Positions 12,716 through 26,725 of a stretch of DNA of 64,000 nt are shown one piece after another (within the stretch, counting starts at the first letter, position 1; the number at the start of each line of letters is the position of its first letter). The position numbers were made by a program, and so were the translations under genes. Origin of the DNA: Anisakis pegreffii (taxonomy: Eukaryota; Nematoda; Chromadorea; Rhabditida; Anisakidae); assembly GCA_035041965.1 (NCBI GenBank), contig JAPYMA010000340.1:62001-126000 (forward strand), in the 5' to 3' direction. A model generated the notes under the pieces. That model saw only the letters and a list, made by a program, of their open reading frames with translations, had not been told where the DNA came from and made no database searches.

Positions 12716-14606
12716 CCACAATATAAGGTAATCAAAATTGAAGCAATCCATCAATTTCAAACAGATCAATTATAGCAATGAGGCAATCTAGAATGAAGCC
12801 ATTCAATCAGACGAACTTATCAATTCAAAATAAATAACGATACCAAATCATTCAGCCGTATCCAAATCAATCCAACTGCTCTGACCCTCTTTTGGCTATT
12901 CATTATGGAATGAATCCCTTGGCCGTATCCGTTGATTTCATTGCGAAATCATTTCTGTTCCGAAATGTTAATCAATCCAGTTGCACTGATCTGCAAATGT
13001 GCTGAATGATCTGTTATCATTATCAACTTGAAGTTGCTTAACAACGAACGCAGTTTACAATTCTCAGAACACATTAATATCAGTCAAATTATCAGTCAGA
13101 ATCCAGCACGATCGAATACGTAAGCAAACAGTTAAAGCTAAAGCTGTTTAGAAGAATACAAAATCCCTTCACTCGCATAAGAATCCCTTATGTCAGAGGT
13201 GAGAATCTCGTCCACGACAGCAAACACCTCGCTCTCAACGCAGACTCATCACGACATAATCAAGAAAAAATTACTTACCAAATAAAAGATATTGCATGAA
13301 ATCAGATAAAGACCATAAAATCAAATTTCCCAAAAATTGATAAATAACAGATTGATAGTTCACCCTTAATCAATCGAAAATTGTTCAACGCATCAGCTTT
13401 GTTGAATTTCATACCTGTTTTTTGAACCGTATGAAAAATTCCATTTTTAAGAAAGCAAGCAAACATCGGTTCTCTCCGATCATCTAAAATGAATCCTGCG
13501 GACTAAATTCGTTGATTTCAGCCTAAAAGACTCCCAACAAGAGAGCGATTGTGAATTTGTAATTAAATCATTCATCTAAGAAAGAAGTAATCGCCTTGCT
13601 GTAGAATACGTGCACTCGTACAGCAGATAAAATATGACGTAGAAATCGTAACATAACAGTCAATACAATCAAACAAGTAAAATAATCAAAATGAACTGGA
13701 ATGTACGTATTCAAAGTAACAAAACTAATAATCTACCAACATCCTAAATCGAAAAATTTTCATGAATGACACTCATCAAATCGTAAGCAATTACTATTCA
13801 ATTCAATATTCATGTTATCAATATTCACCGATACAAAATACCAAATACAATGATTACAGTTCAATGCACGCAAATACAATAGAACAACTCTAAAAAGAAT
13901 CAACAAAACATATCAATGCGGGATCCGCTACTACTCATACGATAAAACATGAAAAGAATACAAGACAATAGATTCATACAGTCAATCAATTGCGAAAGCT
14001 ACAAAAGTATCAAATTTGTGAATGTTTCCTAAAGAATCGACAATAAGCAAAAAAATATCAAATTGTCTTAAAGACTGTTTCCAAAACGTTTTGCTTAGTT
14101 CATACCGATATTACTTAACGAATAGAAACGGGTAACAGCCTTCTCTCTGATTATCTTTTCATCCATCAAGCAATATTGACATCAGTATGAAAAAGTATTC
14201 TACATGACTATAACACCATAAAAATTTCAAAAAACTCACGATAACAGTCACAAATACAAAAATGAATACATGAAAATTCATACAACATCATATCTTCCCA
14301 TAATTCAACCAAATGGCAACAACAAACAACACAGCCAAGCGGTGTCTAAAACATATCAATATGGGATCTGATACTATATCATATAATCAATCAACACAAT
14401 ATACGTACCAAACCATATCGAAATAACACTTTTTTCTATCAATACGTGATCCGATACTAAATCAATATAGTCAATCAACACAACATTACGCACCAACTCA
14501 TATCGAAATAACATCTTTCTTTTATCTTTCACCAATTCAAGTTTCAGACCAATAAGAACGAATATAGAATAATACATACTCTTAAACGTAATCATCGCTC
14601 AATCAA

Positions 14607-17600
14607 TCAATCGGATTTTGTTGAATTCATACGATAAAACATGAACACGTTGACAAATATACTAATCAACGCAATCAACGCACACAACAAGTGAATAACT
14701 GTATACGAGGACTGGTTGCTGGATGACCTCATTTCACTAACTGAAGTCATTACTGACGGAGGTGCTGAGGGAACGTAGCGTGATGACGACATGAATGGAT
14801 TCGACGCAGAATACTGCGACATCGATGGTTGCTGATTACCGAGACGGAAACGTGGTGGTGCCAACACTGGACGTTTCATTGAGTCGAATGGTCCTGAAAT
14901 TTCCAATCACAACACAATGAAAGCTCCACAAAAATCTTCTGATTGTGAATAACATGACCATAGCCAAAATTTTCCAATTCAGAGCTCACTACCACGCGCT
15001 GAAGGTTACCGCAGAAATTACAAGTTAGGCTAAGTTAGAGTAATTTGGTAAGTAATATGGTAATAGTAAGTTATTAAAGTTTGCAACAGTAAAGTAACAG
15101 TAAGTTAAAGTAATTTGGTAACAGTAACTTGAAGTAATTCGGTAATAATAGGTTATTAAAGTTTGTAATAGTAAGGTAATAGCAAGTTAAAGTAATTTGG
15201 TAATAGTACCTTCAGCTAATTACTAATTAACTAAAGTTAGCTACTTTACTACGTTAGGCCATGGTGCAGATGTTTTACATGCAAAGAAAACGATACATTA
15301 TCAAAGTGAACAAATCAAAACAGATTCAAAGCCCTTGGTAAAACTCACCCCGTCTTCGCCTCAACGATGTTGTACAAGAGGAAACCGATGATAGTGGTGG
15401 ACTATGATCTTGACCTGTATTCATCTGTGACTGTTCCCTTCCTCCAGAATCGCCCAAATGAAGACCATCCAATAAACTGCCCAACTCACGTGACGGTGTG
15501 CCCTCTCTTGTTGTTCGTGGACGATTCTGATTCTGAGTGCTGAGAGCGCCGAAACCATTCATTGACGGATTCATTCGGATGCGTTCGTTCTGGCCGGGGA
15601 TTTGAATGTGCGATTGACGGATCTGTTGTTGAGACAGAACGAGGAATTGCTTGGCGATGAGCGAGTTGAGGCAGTGCTGCACTGCGATAGCGGTGTGCTG
15701 GCTAACGAGAATACACTGAAAATACAACAGATAATGAGATAACAGATACAATCCGGATCATAGTCTGCTGGCTCAGGCTCATAATATTAATGATATTGGT
15801 ACACCACTCGGTTTCGAGCAAAACTTTCCCGTTCGCGGAGGAAAATATTGCTCGAAACTGAGTGGTGTATCAATATCATTAATGAAAATATACCGTCCAA
15901 ATACGCAACTATCAAACCGACGAACAGCTCAGCTTATCAATGAATTCGTCAAAATTTCACTGGTCAAACCAATCAAACAATTATCAATTTTCAATTATAA
16001 TCAAAAAATCAGACGGAAAAAGATTTTTGTCAGAGGTGCAGAATATCAAAGTAGTGAAAAACCTGTGAATAATACGATTGGGACGCTTTCGATGCAGTAG
16101 TTTCCTGGGCAAAAATGCGACCGCAAACGCAATCACTGTTAGCACTGATGAGCAAGCCAGTTGACTGAGGATAATATCTTTGGTTGGTTGTCGCCATTTC
16201 AAATAGATCAGTGCCGCCCTAAAAAGCGAGAAATGAGGGGACTAGAAACGAATTCTTCAAAATTTCCATACTTCACCAAAATTTCCAAAATCCTATGACC
16301 AAATGATGTTATCGAGTCGTCACACTGACTACGCAAGTGAATGCATAATCATAAATTTTGCATAATCTAAATGAATGAGATCCATAAAAAAGGCGAAAGG
16401 AGAAGACAACTCGAACTGGTAAAAGCAACGATGCAATTTCACAAAAATGCTCCTTGAACTCCGATCAAACTACCTCTTTTTCGAAGAGATAGTTTTTCGC
16501 TTCAAAAAAATTTTTTTCCGTTTCTTGAACGATTTCGTTTGACTTGAATTTTCGATTTCATTTTGCTTTTTTTTCTGATTTCGTTTCTTGAATTTTGATT
16601 CTTGAACGATTTCGTTTTGCTTCTTGAACAGAAACGATTTCGAAGTTCCTACTTAAAAAGCCCAAAAACCAACCACAACACAATCGCAACCAAATCTGGC
16701 AGTGAACGTCTAGCGCGCGATACTTTCAGAGAGCACAGATGAGCCACTGAAGCCACCAACAAAAGTCTACTTGAATAAGTCAGTAGTTGAGGTATAACCA
16801 TGCTGAGGAGAAAATCTGGTAAATATGCAGACGGATCGAATAACTGAAATTCACTGTATTGAACTGAAATTAATTGAATTATCACCAAAAAACTGGAATC
16901 CTCTTCATGTTCTAAACAAGAAATAATCAAGGAAAAATATTCTAAAGTATTTCATTTTGAGTGAGAATTGCGCTATCCTAAAACAAATTCACAATCAGAT
17001 GAATATAAAATGAATGATTTTAATAGCTCAAAACATAATTCCGCTCACTCAAGTGAAAATTAACGATAAATTTTCAATAAATTCGATTTCTAAGAGATGG
17101 AAATCACTTTCGACAATCTGATAATTAACAAAATATCATTTTGGATATCCAACTAAAAGAAAAGGTATCAAATCAACTCGATTGAAACACTCTCGAATAC
17201 CTCAACGTCTGCGTCTTGCTGTAGTTGTACAATATACGAAAGAAACAGTCCTGTTGAGACGCTAAACGTGAAAATATTCAACAAATTCGCCGCAGGTCCA
17301 CTGTTCCAACACGCATAACGATATTTGCGATACCTTTTTCCGGATGAATTCCTTTGTGTAGTCGAGAAATTCTAAGCATGGAAAAACAAGAAAATAGAGA
17401 AGAAACTATCAAAAATTCAAGGAATCGACAGAAGTTTCTGACAATTCACTCAAAGATACATCCACAATCATCTTAAGCAAACATATTCAATAAATGTAAA
17501 TCTTCTGTATTCATCTAACAAAGAGTTATGTAGTAGAGAAGCACTAGAATAAACGATTTCGGAGCTTTTTAGTCACTCAATTGCTCATTGAAAAAAAAAA

Positions 17601-19785
17601 CATTTGCAACCATAAAAATACAATTGTAACTTCTTTTAGCTAGCTACGATTAGACAAATCAACATAGGAGTATTTGAGGGAGAAAACGTTTAATGTATTG
17701 ACCCACATCTTGGAGAGTGGACTGACAATCTTGATTACTGCGTGCATAAGATGGAGTGCACGAATTATTCGTTAATCTCGACGAGTTGGAAAACGCCGAT
17801 ATCGCCGAGTATACAGAGGGTGTGCCACCACCGAATCGTCTCGACCCAAAAGGGGTACCAGATGATGCAATCGTCCGATCCGGTAGTCCAAGTTTTTGCT
17901 GCAAACGTAAAACTGTTTCTTCGCAAATGTACACTTTCCCGATAGAAAAATACGATAGCTGAGTGGTGGGCGATGAGAAATGAAATGAAAAATAGAAAAT
18001 CTGATGATGAGAGAAGAGCAAAATGATATTACTTTGTCAAGCTGAATCTTCATTTGGGTATACTTCTCGCATATGCCACAAAGTGGATACGTTTTATACA
18101 AACGCTCTTTGTATTGATTCAACTCGTTGAAGAAGTTTTTCTGCAATGATACGTCAATATTTCCACCGTTAACTTGTCTTTCCACAAAATACATTCAGAC
18201 AATCAGCTTACATATTATGGAATCTCGTGTAGAACACCAATTTGATTGGATATAACCATAATCACGGCAAATAGTTAAGTATTGAGCATTCAATAAAGTA
18301 TTAATTGTATATCAATTGTTAAGTATTATCAATTAAGTATTCACGGCAACTAATTAATTACTCGGTTGCGTTCACTTGGCCTGCTCGCCTAGCCAACGGG
18401 GTGGCTTCAATCAAGGCTAAAACAGTGCGAACTGAGACGCGAGCACTGTGGCCAACCACGTTATAAACGTTTGATAGCCTGGCCAATCCTGGCAATAACC
18501 ATAATCAAAACCAAACAAAACTCAAATAAATACGACGTTTAGGCTGCTTAAAACCAGGACGCATTCTGCTCATGAAAAGTTTCAATCACATATGAATAAA
18601 TGAATACATCCATAAATCTCGTCACTTCATTCATCACTATTTCCATTACGAACCGCATATCGTTCTCATTTAAACAACCCATCCTGGACACTTACCGCAG
18701 ATACATTTCAAATACTCATTCTATAGCCACTGATCGCTTGACTACAATTATTCCATTGAAATCTATCACCACATTAAATGTTTTGAAAATTTTTTTTCAT
18801 GAAAATTACTTCATTTTTTGGTTCGAATTTGTTGATTAGTGCTTGGATGAGGTTCTGTTGTGCGTTACATTGATGGCAAAGGCCGTTGTGGGATAGAATC
18901 GACGGCAGACCTGTTGGTTGATTTCCCGCAGTACCGTGAATACTTCCGTTCAAGAACGAACGCTTCTGCAAACGGATGACTTCTCCAAAAGCAAAAAATG
19001 TAAAAATCCACAAAACAAATCCGAATAATTCTATAAATGATCCAAAATTCACGACTATGGAAATCCAATAATGTCAATTCGAGAAGATAAGCGAATAGAA
19101 ATGCTCTCGTTGAATCGTTTCAACCGAAAATCGATGAAAGCAGACCTTTTTTGTGGGTGATATATATTTATTCATATATTCCATTCGTTGTTCAGGTAAA
19201 TCCTTGTTATAGCCACCGTCCTCGGTGAAGCCGTTGTACTGCTCACATCGGGGACAAACGAAACCGTTCTGCTCTTTGAACGGTACTTTGCAATTCTCAT
19301 TACAAAACCAGCAATTCACGGTGACTTTCATGAAACGCCTCAAATTGAAATTTTCACTTTTTGTAATTAATATGAATTGGAAAATATTTTTAAAGTTTTA
19401 AAGATGCGTCGAAAAATCGATCGCTCAACGATAGAAACAATCGAAACTCTCGGAGATATCCATCTTTTGAACTGCACCTTCAAAACAAAACAATCGCCTC
19501 CCAAACTCTTCGATCCATTATTCTCCACTGCTAGTAAAAAATTCCCCAAAGATATTTCCAACTAAATGAGGTGGAACCTTAACTAATTCTAGCTGCTACC
19601 TCGAGAACTCCTACACTCAGGACGATCATGAACATATTCCAAATTGATCTGAATTAATATACCACAGAACATTTCAATTAACACTTCTAAAAAAATCGCA
19701 CCCACCTCAAGATCACCCGCGCTATATAGACAAGAGGTATAGCCGAGATCGCTACATACATCCATCCGTTTGCATATTCCAACAT
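14607..19785 (-). CDS. samp-1: SAMP1/TMEM201/Ima1-family inner nuclear membrane protein
   Basis: This family sits in the inner nuclear membrane and links the envelope to chromatin, lamina and cytoskeleton. Minus-strand exons: 19785-19706, 19338-19146, 18965-18810, 18140-18033, 17898-17707, 17371-17201, 16843-16653, 16218-16076, 15715-15349, 14893-14607, about 630 residues against 666 in human. Residues 1-27 form an N-terminal membrane segment. The Ima1_N zinc module follows, with C36-x2-C39 (VNCWFCNENC) and C55-x2-C58 (CPRCEQYNG), then C121-x2-C124 and C164-x2-C167. A Ser/Thr-rich linker precedes several membrane segments in exons 6-8. Exon 9 is disordered, and the last exon carries a C-terminal membrane segment before the stop. 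All junctions are in phase except exon 8 to 9, where no simple donor fits. A mini-exon or an assembly error could explain that. Confidence 0.87.
15030..15240. repeat. Imperfect tandem repeat, period about 82 bp, in a SAMP1 intron
   Basis: Two and a half degenerate units built from words such as GGTAATAGTAAGTTATTAAAG and AGTTAAAGTAATTTGG. The first unit starts near 15057 and the second near 15140. It lies in the last SAMP1 intron (14894-15348). Confidence 0.75.
15786..15883. repeat. 98-bp near-perfect palindrome in a SAMP1 intron
   Basis: Two arms of about 35 nt, from ATTAATGATATTGGTACACC to GGTGTATCAATATCATTAAT, surround a loop of about 27 nt. There are only a few mismatches. The sequence could form a stable hairpin in RNA or extruded DNA. 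It lies inside the intron whose flanking exons do not join in phase. Confidence 0.85.
18334..18500 (+). repeat. Interspersed repeat, family 2, copy A
   Basis: It begins AAGTATTCACGGCAAC and contains GGCCTGCTCGCCTAGCC, GGGGTGGCTTCAATCAAGG and AACGTTTGATAGCCTGGCC. It matches 29814-29980 almost throughout and 33146-33220 in its 3' half. It is inserted antisense in the SAMP1 intron 18141-18809. Confidence 0.85.
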
Positions 19786-21389
19786 GGTGCCTACTGACTG
19801 CAATCAGTTACTTTTTCATTATGCTTTCAATTTGATATACTTTGAATTACACGCTTATTTAAGGTACTTTGAATTCATTACACTTCTCCGAATTCAAAAT
19901 CTTATTCCTCCGTCTTCACAAAACTGATGTAAATGCTCCATGACGTAATTTTCTCGAAAATATCGCTGATTTATCAAAGAAAACAATCTTGGAGAAACAA
20001 CTTTTAAATAGTGTTTCCTTATCAATCGAAATATTTCCATCCAAAAACCTAATCGATGGAACGAAGACACAAACGATCCAGACATGTTCAAGGATCATAT
20101 CATATAACCTATCAGACTCAAGTGCATATGAAAACAAGTTTAACTTTACATGATATATTTATTCATTCATCGTATATCAACGAAGATGCACAATTCATCC
20201 TTCCAAAACACTGATAAAACATCAAACAACATAACGAACAATAATATAAAGTTGAATGTTTGTGTATCGTAAGAGGCGAAAATAAACTCGAAAATCACAA
20301 AATGGAACGGAATTTCAAAATTAAAAACGAATAGATTTTCCACAAAAAAACACGTAAAATTCATCGATTACGCAGAGAATATAACTGAAAAATGAGAATT
20401 AAAATGCAAACTCGATTGGCAACAATAATAACAACAGAAAAAACCAACAACAAATCAATCAATCAAACCATCACAAAACTTGACATCGAATAACCTATGA
20501 TAAAAATGGCATCCCATCCCATTCCATCTCCAAGCACGCATACCATTAGCCATATCCGCGCCATTCAGAACAGCTGGCTAAACAACTCAAATTCCAGGTT
20601 AACAGTGCAATGAAAATATCGCAAGCAATTCTGAATACACTTCATTATTTCAATCAATTACTCACTCATTCTTTTGGGTAAACATAAAACATATCACATC
20701 TCACAAGATGTAAAGCTGAATGTTTTTGTATCATCAAAACAGAAGCGAAAATAGAATCAAAAATCACAAAATGAAACTGAATTTTAAAAATAAGACCAAA
20801 TTTCTCGAAAAACTAATAAAATTCCTCGTTTACACACATTCTCACAAGCTTTCTAAAATTTTTTTCACAGTCTTTCTAAGTAACCAGAATCGAATTTCAA
20901 AAAACAAAAAAACAAAGTCATCACAAGCAATCACATAAACAAAACTATAACTTCACGCACTTTTACAACAATTGTACTGACTCAGTGAATCAATCGCTCA
21001 CTATCTATATACATCAGAAAATTACAATTCACAGACACAAAACAAACACACAAACAAAACAACATTAATGATCACAACAGACGCATACTGAAACTAATAT
21101 GGATTCCAAAAACTTAAAAACTTTAACATAAACACAAACACCTAAACGGAGAGAGACAGCAACATTTTGATGAACTATTCAAAGCGAATGAAAAACATTT
21201 TGAACTCCATAAGATATATGCTAATGGCTAACTTTTGAAAAAAACAAATCTCTGTGAATTATTTTTCAGAGGTTGCAATTTTTTTTTTAAAACGACGATC
21301 GATCACACCTCGCAGAGGTTACCGATCTGTGAGGTATGACCACGATCACCAACTGTCAACGAGCACGACGCTTTGACCTGTCAATCGAA
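19786..21389. other. Intergenic region between SAMP1 and RagA
   Basis: AT-rich sequence of 1.6 kb between two genes on the same strand. No exon, RNA gene or repeat is supported. It should contain the SAMP1 promoter and the RagA 3' UTR, but I see no motif that locates them. Confidence 0.5.
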
Positions 21390-24377
21390 TCACCTCGCCT
21401 CTAACTTCTCAAAATGCTTTCGAGCGTTGCGTATATTCATTAATGTTGTTGCAGAAGCTGAAATGAAAAGAAATCTTTTACTCAAAATCTCATTTCAATT
21501 CCCAATTTCTGATTTAATACCAAATCTCTTCTTAATACCAAACTTCAATTCCATTACAAAACTCACTTCCCCACTTAACAATTGAAAATTTCTTCTCTTC
21601 AATCTCATTACAATTATCAAACTAAATCGCTCATTTGAAATGAAATGAAATGACAAAACTATTTCCTCGTCATACCCACAAACTTCAAAACAATCCAAAA
21701 TTCCCGGCAACCTAAAGACTCCGCAAATATTCCACCGTTCCAAAATTCGATGCAAAATTTTGACACCACCAAAGAAATGAAGTAACTTACAAACGGTAGG
21801 ATCTGAGAGCACCACCATAATAAACGTATTGCACGTGAAACTATCAATGAAAGCCGCGAATTTGCTGTTCCGCACATACATACACTCGAACTGTGAACCG
21901 AGCTTGCTAAAAAAATAAAATTCAAATTGTTACGTCAAATGTGAATAAAAATGAGCCAAACGAATATCAAATCACAACACGAAATGAATCAAAAAATACA
22001 CTAATCAACATCAGAATATATTCATTCAGGCCAATACAATACAAGAATCGTCGCATTCAAAAACATCCCAACTGTATGTTTCACAAAATTATTGAAACAT
22101 TTACGAAAACGATGAACGAACCTGCATGAAAGTTTGAACTGTTTGATAATATTTGAAACTTTCTCAAAACGATGCACATCACGATGTTGAGTGATTTGCG
22201 CCTGTGCTATCACCAAAAATGTTGCCTTTTCGAATAACATTACCTGAAAGAAAACCAAAAATTTCAGTTTATCTTCTCAAAACTCTACATCCTTTTACTC
22301 AATATTCTTTCCCCACTCTTCATCAAAAAATTTCTATCTAACTTAATCTCTTCTCAACAAAATTCACTGCAAAATCTTCGCAATCGCACTCCAAAACGCT
22401 CAAATAAACTTCAAAAAATCGCTACAAAACCTCATCTGCGTCCACAATAACGGCGAATTGCTTCAGTTTCGTTTCCATTGACGCAACATTCGGTACCAGT
22501 TGATAGACAATTGCTGACCACGCCTGAGAATACAAACATTTTAGATTCAACTCTCTCCAATCATATTCAAAACTAAATCCGCCCTAATCATTGACAAGAT
22601 CGTTTTACCACTCGCATTATTATCACTATCCCGATCACCATCAATATTACTACTACTATCATTTCACCAAAAATGAATTTATATTACCTTGTACAAAGTT
22701 TCATCCCAAATTGACGAACGGAAGCATTGGCATACAGCGTTTGTTCGATTGAATTTATCGGCTTCAATTTGTGAACGCGCTAATATATCACGTTCTTTCT
22801 CTTCGAATACCTTAACGAATACTTTTCTCATTACTACAATTGCAATTATTCGTTAATGCTATTCGTGATAATGCTGTATTTCAGGCTGAAAAAACAACGG
22901 CATTTCATTCGAACGAACATTTTTTACTGTGCTCTAATTAAGTAAGTAGCCTATTCAACTGCAAATGTGAACGAAATGCCATCTTGATTTTGCCAACCTA
23001 AAATACAAAATTACCGCAATTCGTCATTATTACTTATAAAAACAACGATCGTTCCACTCATTACGATTATGACCAACGTATAATAATATCAAAAAGAGCA
23101 TCGCACCCTTTCCACAACCTTCTTACAACAAGATATCGTTATGTTACATGTACTATTTGGAACGCAGAAATACGCACTATTTCGAAACTTATAAGTATCG
23201 CAATGAAGACGCGTACAGTCATGTTATATTAGCTTGAAAATGAGCGATTTCGAAAATGGGCGTTAAGCATTTGCTGCTTCCACAGACAATGAGCTTTACT
23301 CTGCTTTATTGACTCCTCTCACCTTTACCTCTGCCCTCCCCCTTCCCCTCTCCCCAACTTGAAAAAATCGACGAAAGAACTTCCAAAATGAAAAATGAAA
23401 AATCCAACGACGATGAAAATATACTGACAAAAAAGGAGAATTAAAGATAGAAATTTACTGCTGGCACTACTCACTTGATCTCGATGTTCCTCCGAAACAA
23501 GATCCATTTTATGAATGAGGCAAAAAACCTTCGCATTTGGTGAATTGTGAAGTAACGCCTCCAAACACGACTGATAGTAGCGATAGTCTTTTTCCAACTC
23601 ACGACTTTCCACGTCGAATACGTAGATTAGCACCTAAAATTCGGAAATATTTCTGCTTTTGAAAAAAAAATTCAATCTTTCGAAAAATAACAATTCCCAT
23701 GAAAATTGGAAACACTTGGAAAAACTCAAAAAATTCCTTCCCACAACACAAACCTGAACATTTTTGAAGATTTGATCTTTTTGTGATGCTAAATAATTCT
23801 CCATGAACGCCTCCTGTCCACCACAATCCCACAGATGAAGCACCAAATTTCCCAGAAACCTAAAAATCGTAACACCTACACTATCATTATTCATATCGCT
23901 CACAATAAAACGCTCATAATGATGGACATAACATCCATATTCCTCTCCTAAAACGTTCATCTCTAATGATATTTTCTTCACAAGTTATACCTAACACCAA
24001 ACAATATAATCTTAAAAAGCCTCTAACTCTATACAGAAAGAATACTATCCTTACTGTAAGCATTATCAGTTTTTCTCATGAACCATATATTCTCTATATG
24101 AGAAATCAACTCAAAAATTATGTCAGACTTCGATTTCCTCCGAAATTCTTTAACAACCACTTAAACCACATCACCGACCGAGAAACTACCGCAAAATTGA
24201 TTGAGTGAGATTCGATTGCAATTCATCCTTAACATACCTGACATGTGCATGTTCTACTTCCATTGTCGGTCCCAAACGACTGGTGTCACGAGCGATATAA
24301 TTCGCGAATATTATCGAGCGCATCGATGTCTTGCCCGAGCCACTCTTACCCATCAAAAGCACTTTTCTTTTCGACAT
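21390..24377 (-). CDS. raga-1: Ras-related GTP-binding protein A (RagA)
   Basis: RagA pairs with RagC/D on the lysosome and recruits TORC1 when amino acids are plentiful. Eight in-phase minus-strand exons: 24377-24238, 23859-23754, 23633-23475, 22810-22688, 22523-22431, 22243-22122, 21906-21791, 21457-21390. They give 308 residues against 313 in human, collinear throughout. Seen directly: P-loop GKSGSGKT (10-17), switch II WDCGGQE (57-63) with the catalytic-position Gln, and the Rag-specific base motif HKMD (123-126). The C-terminal roadblock region follows, with [20 protein letters not shown] and [13 protein letters not shown] near the end. The ATG at 24377 is chosen because the P-loop follows at the family's usual distance. 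The acceptor of exon 4 is TTAAG, not TTCAG, but it is the only one in phase. Confidence 0.97.
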
Positions 24378-25403
24378 CTTTTCAATTCAATTTTAAGCAG
24401 TCGTCTTACCTGAACACTATAACATGATCTTGTTCATTAATACAATAAAAAGGGCAGCACAGACCTACCCTAACGCACAAATTAAGCAATCTTACTCTAT
24501 AATCCTATTGATGAGACAGACACGTCGCAAGATAATCGCAAGATAAGGTAATCAATCCTATTGATCATCCACTCACTTAACAAATCACTCTAACATTTCA
24601 ACGAACTTCACTCAAAAAACACGCAATCCCCTTCAAATTTGACTTGAAAGCGATTTTTTCGATTTTACATGAAATGCCGTACACATCAACACGAAAGAAT
24701 TATTGCTTCTCAAAATCATCTCCAACAAAAAACATAAAATTGAACGTTGCCCAACCATCAAACACCGTCAAAATCTACATTTTCTTCAAGCAATTATAAC
24801 AAAAAATTACAAATACAATACAATTTTCCATCTAACGAATATAAATTTTTGCGTTTTTCACTAAAAATTCTCAAATTCATCTCCAAATTCATATATCACA
24901 ATTGTATTGTTATTTTTCAGATACAAACACAGTTAATTCACTTTACGTGAATGCGCGTTTTGCACAAAAACGCCATCAAACTCTCAATGAAACAAACGAA
25001 CTCAAATAAATTTATTCATTTTATTAAACATTCAAATATTTAGTCATTCATTCGTAACACCAAATAATTCGATCGAACAACATTTCACATTCGATAATCT
25101 TCGAATAAACTGAACGAACAAACGAATGAACAACAATAAAACACACAAACAAATGAAAACTTCAATTTGATGAAACTACTCAAAACGAAACCATTCGAAT
25201 CAATCACTCAATCACTCAATCCATTACTCAAAATCATAATCGCTCACTTATCAATGCCATTTGTATTTACTAATTTGTATTCGTGTGAGATGTTATCGGT
25301 GCTTTCGAACATCTTCCGGGCATATACAATTCACAAGACGAACCAACAGACGAATGAACGCATGCATGGACCATTGCTGAACATTATACACAACGATACA
25401 ATA

Positions 25404-25530
25404 TAATAATAATAACGATAATATTAACAATAATATTAATAATAATAACAATAACAATAATAATAATATTAAAAACAATAATGATAATCTTAATAACAGT
25501 AATGATAATAATAATAACAATAACAATACC
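25404..25530. repeat. (TAA)n microsatellite
   Basis: Imperfect AATAAT/AACAAT trinucleotide tract. It generates a spurious poly-Leu frame on the minus strand. Confidence 0.9.
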
Positions 25531-26519
25531 TATCAATAAATTCTGGGTAAAATCAACGAAAATGAGAATAACTAAAGGTGTGAAATATTTGTTTCAAGTG
25601 GAGAACAATCACGGAAAGTTTCAAAACAGAGACAGATAACTACGGATAGTGCTCATTTCTGACATCAATCGAAACATCGATCATAACAGTTCATGACAAT
25701 ACATATCGATAATAACAATAACAATAATAATGATAATGATTAAAACAATTCAGAACCGCTATCAAATTGAGAATATTCATTCACACTGATATAATTACCT
25801 TGAAGTCACAAATAATGAATTCAAGACAACGATATCAATGTAAGATACATTCTTCTTCTAATAACCACCCAAATAAATCACCGAAATGAGCGCAAGCGAA
25901 AGCCAAACAAACAAAAACCAAATTTATAGTAGGTCATTACCTAACTCAAAGGTAATCTACTTAACCTATATCTGTCTGCTTGATTCCTAAATCTTATCCG
26001 TTCCTTCCCACTATCAAACTTCCTTCCCACATCCCATTCACGCACTCAAAAAAGAAATATATCTCATTTATGAACCCAAACCTTGTCACCTCAAATATTC
26101 TTTCAAAAAAATTTCAACATCATTATGAAGCGAATCCTTACTACTTGCATTCTTGTTTTTTTTTGCAAACAACTCAGAACGCTCTCCACTTACATATCAC
26201 AAATATCCATCCAATACAAACGAAACGAAATCTCTAAATCTGAACAATCAATTCCTAACACTATTTATTCCCTCTCCGATAATTCGCTTAATTCTCACCA
26301 TCAGCAAATAATTCCTTCCCTAAAAGATTATCATCAAATTCCTGAATACCACTTCAAAAAAGTTTTTAAAAAGACACTATAATATAACCTAAGCTTTGGG
26401 CAATAGACATCTGTTGAAAGTTCTGCATCCATTAAGCGCTGAATGAGTACGTTATGAACGCCGCTTCAAAGAAACAAAACGTCATAGATAAACGTGAAAC
26501 TCATGACGATAACGGCGGT

Positions 26520-26591
26520 ATTAATAATAATGGTAATAATAATATTAATAATAATCATAACAACGATAATAATAACAGTAATAATAGTAAA

Positions 26592-26632
<41 letters not shown>

Positions 26633-26685
26633 GTAATAATAATAATAACAATCATGATAACGATAATAATAACCGTAATAAGTAA

Positions 26686-26724
<39 letters not shown>

Positions 26725-26725
26725 G
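26520..26725. repeat. (TAA)n microsatellite, two perfect cores
   Basis: Long AATAAT tract with uninterrupted cores around 26596-26632 and 26690-26722, separated by degenerate units. It explains poly-Asn, poly-Ile and poly-Leu frames on both strands. Confidence 0.95.

Larger units (their letters stand above)
11485..14606. other. Intergenic region between convergent alpha2-delta and SAMP1 genes
   Basis: No exon supported. It contains a poly(A) signal for the upstream gene, one copy of a 210-bp repeat, a palindromic MITE and a (TAA)n microsatellite, listed separately. The stretch 12730-14600 is AT-rich and has no structure I can name. Confidence 0.6.

Noticed and set aside
12388..12735. Poly-Ile/Tyr/Leu and poly-Asn open frames here and at 25293-25526 and 26466-26751
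   Set aside because: Direct translation of (TAA)n microsatellites in different frames; not coding.
18334..18500. tRNA-derived SINE head in family 2
   Set aside because: A B-box-like GGCTTCAATCA is present, but the spacing to any A-box-like sequence is far too short.
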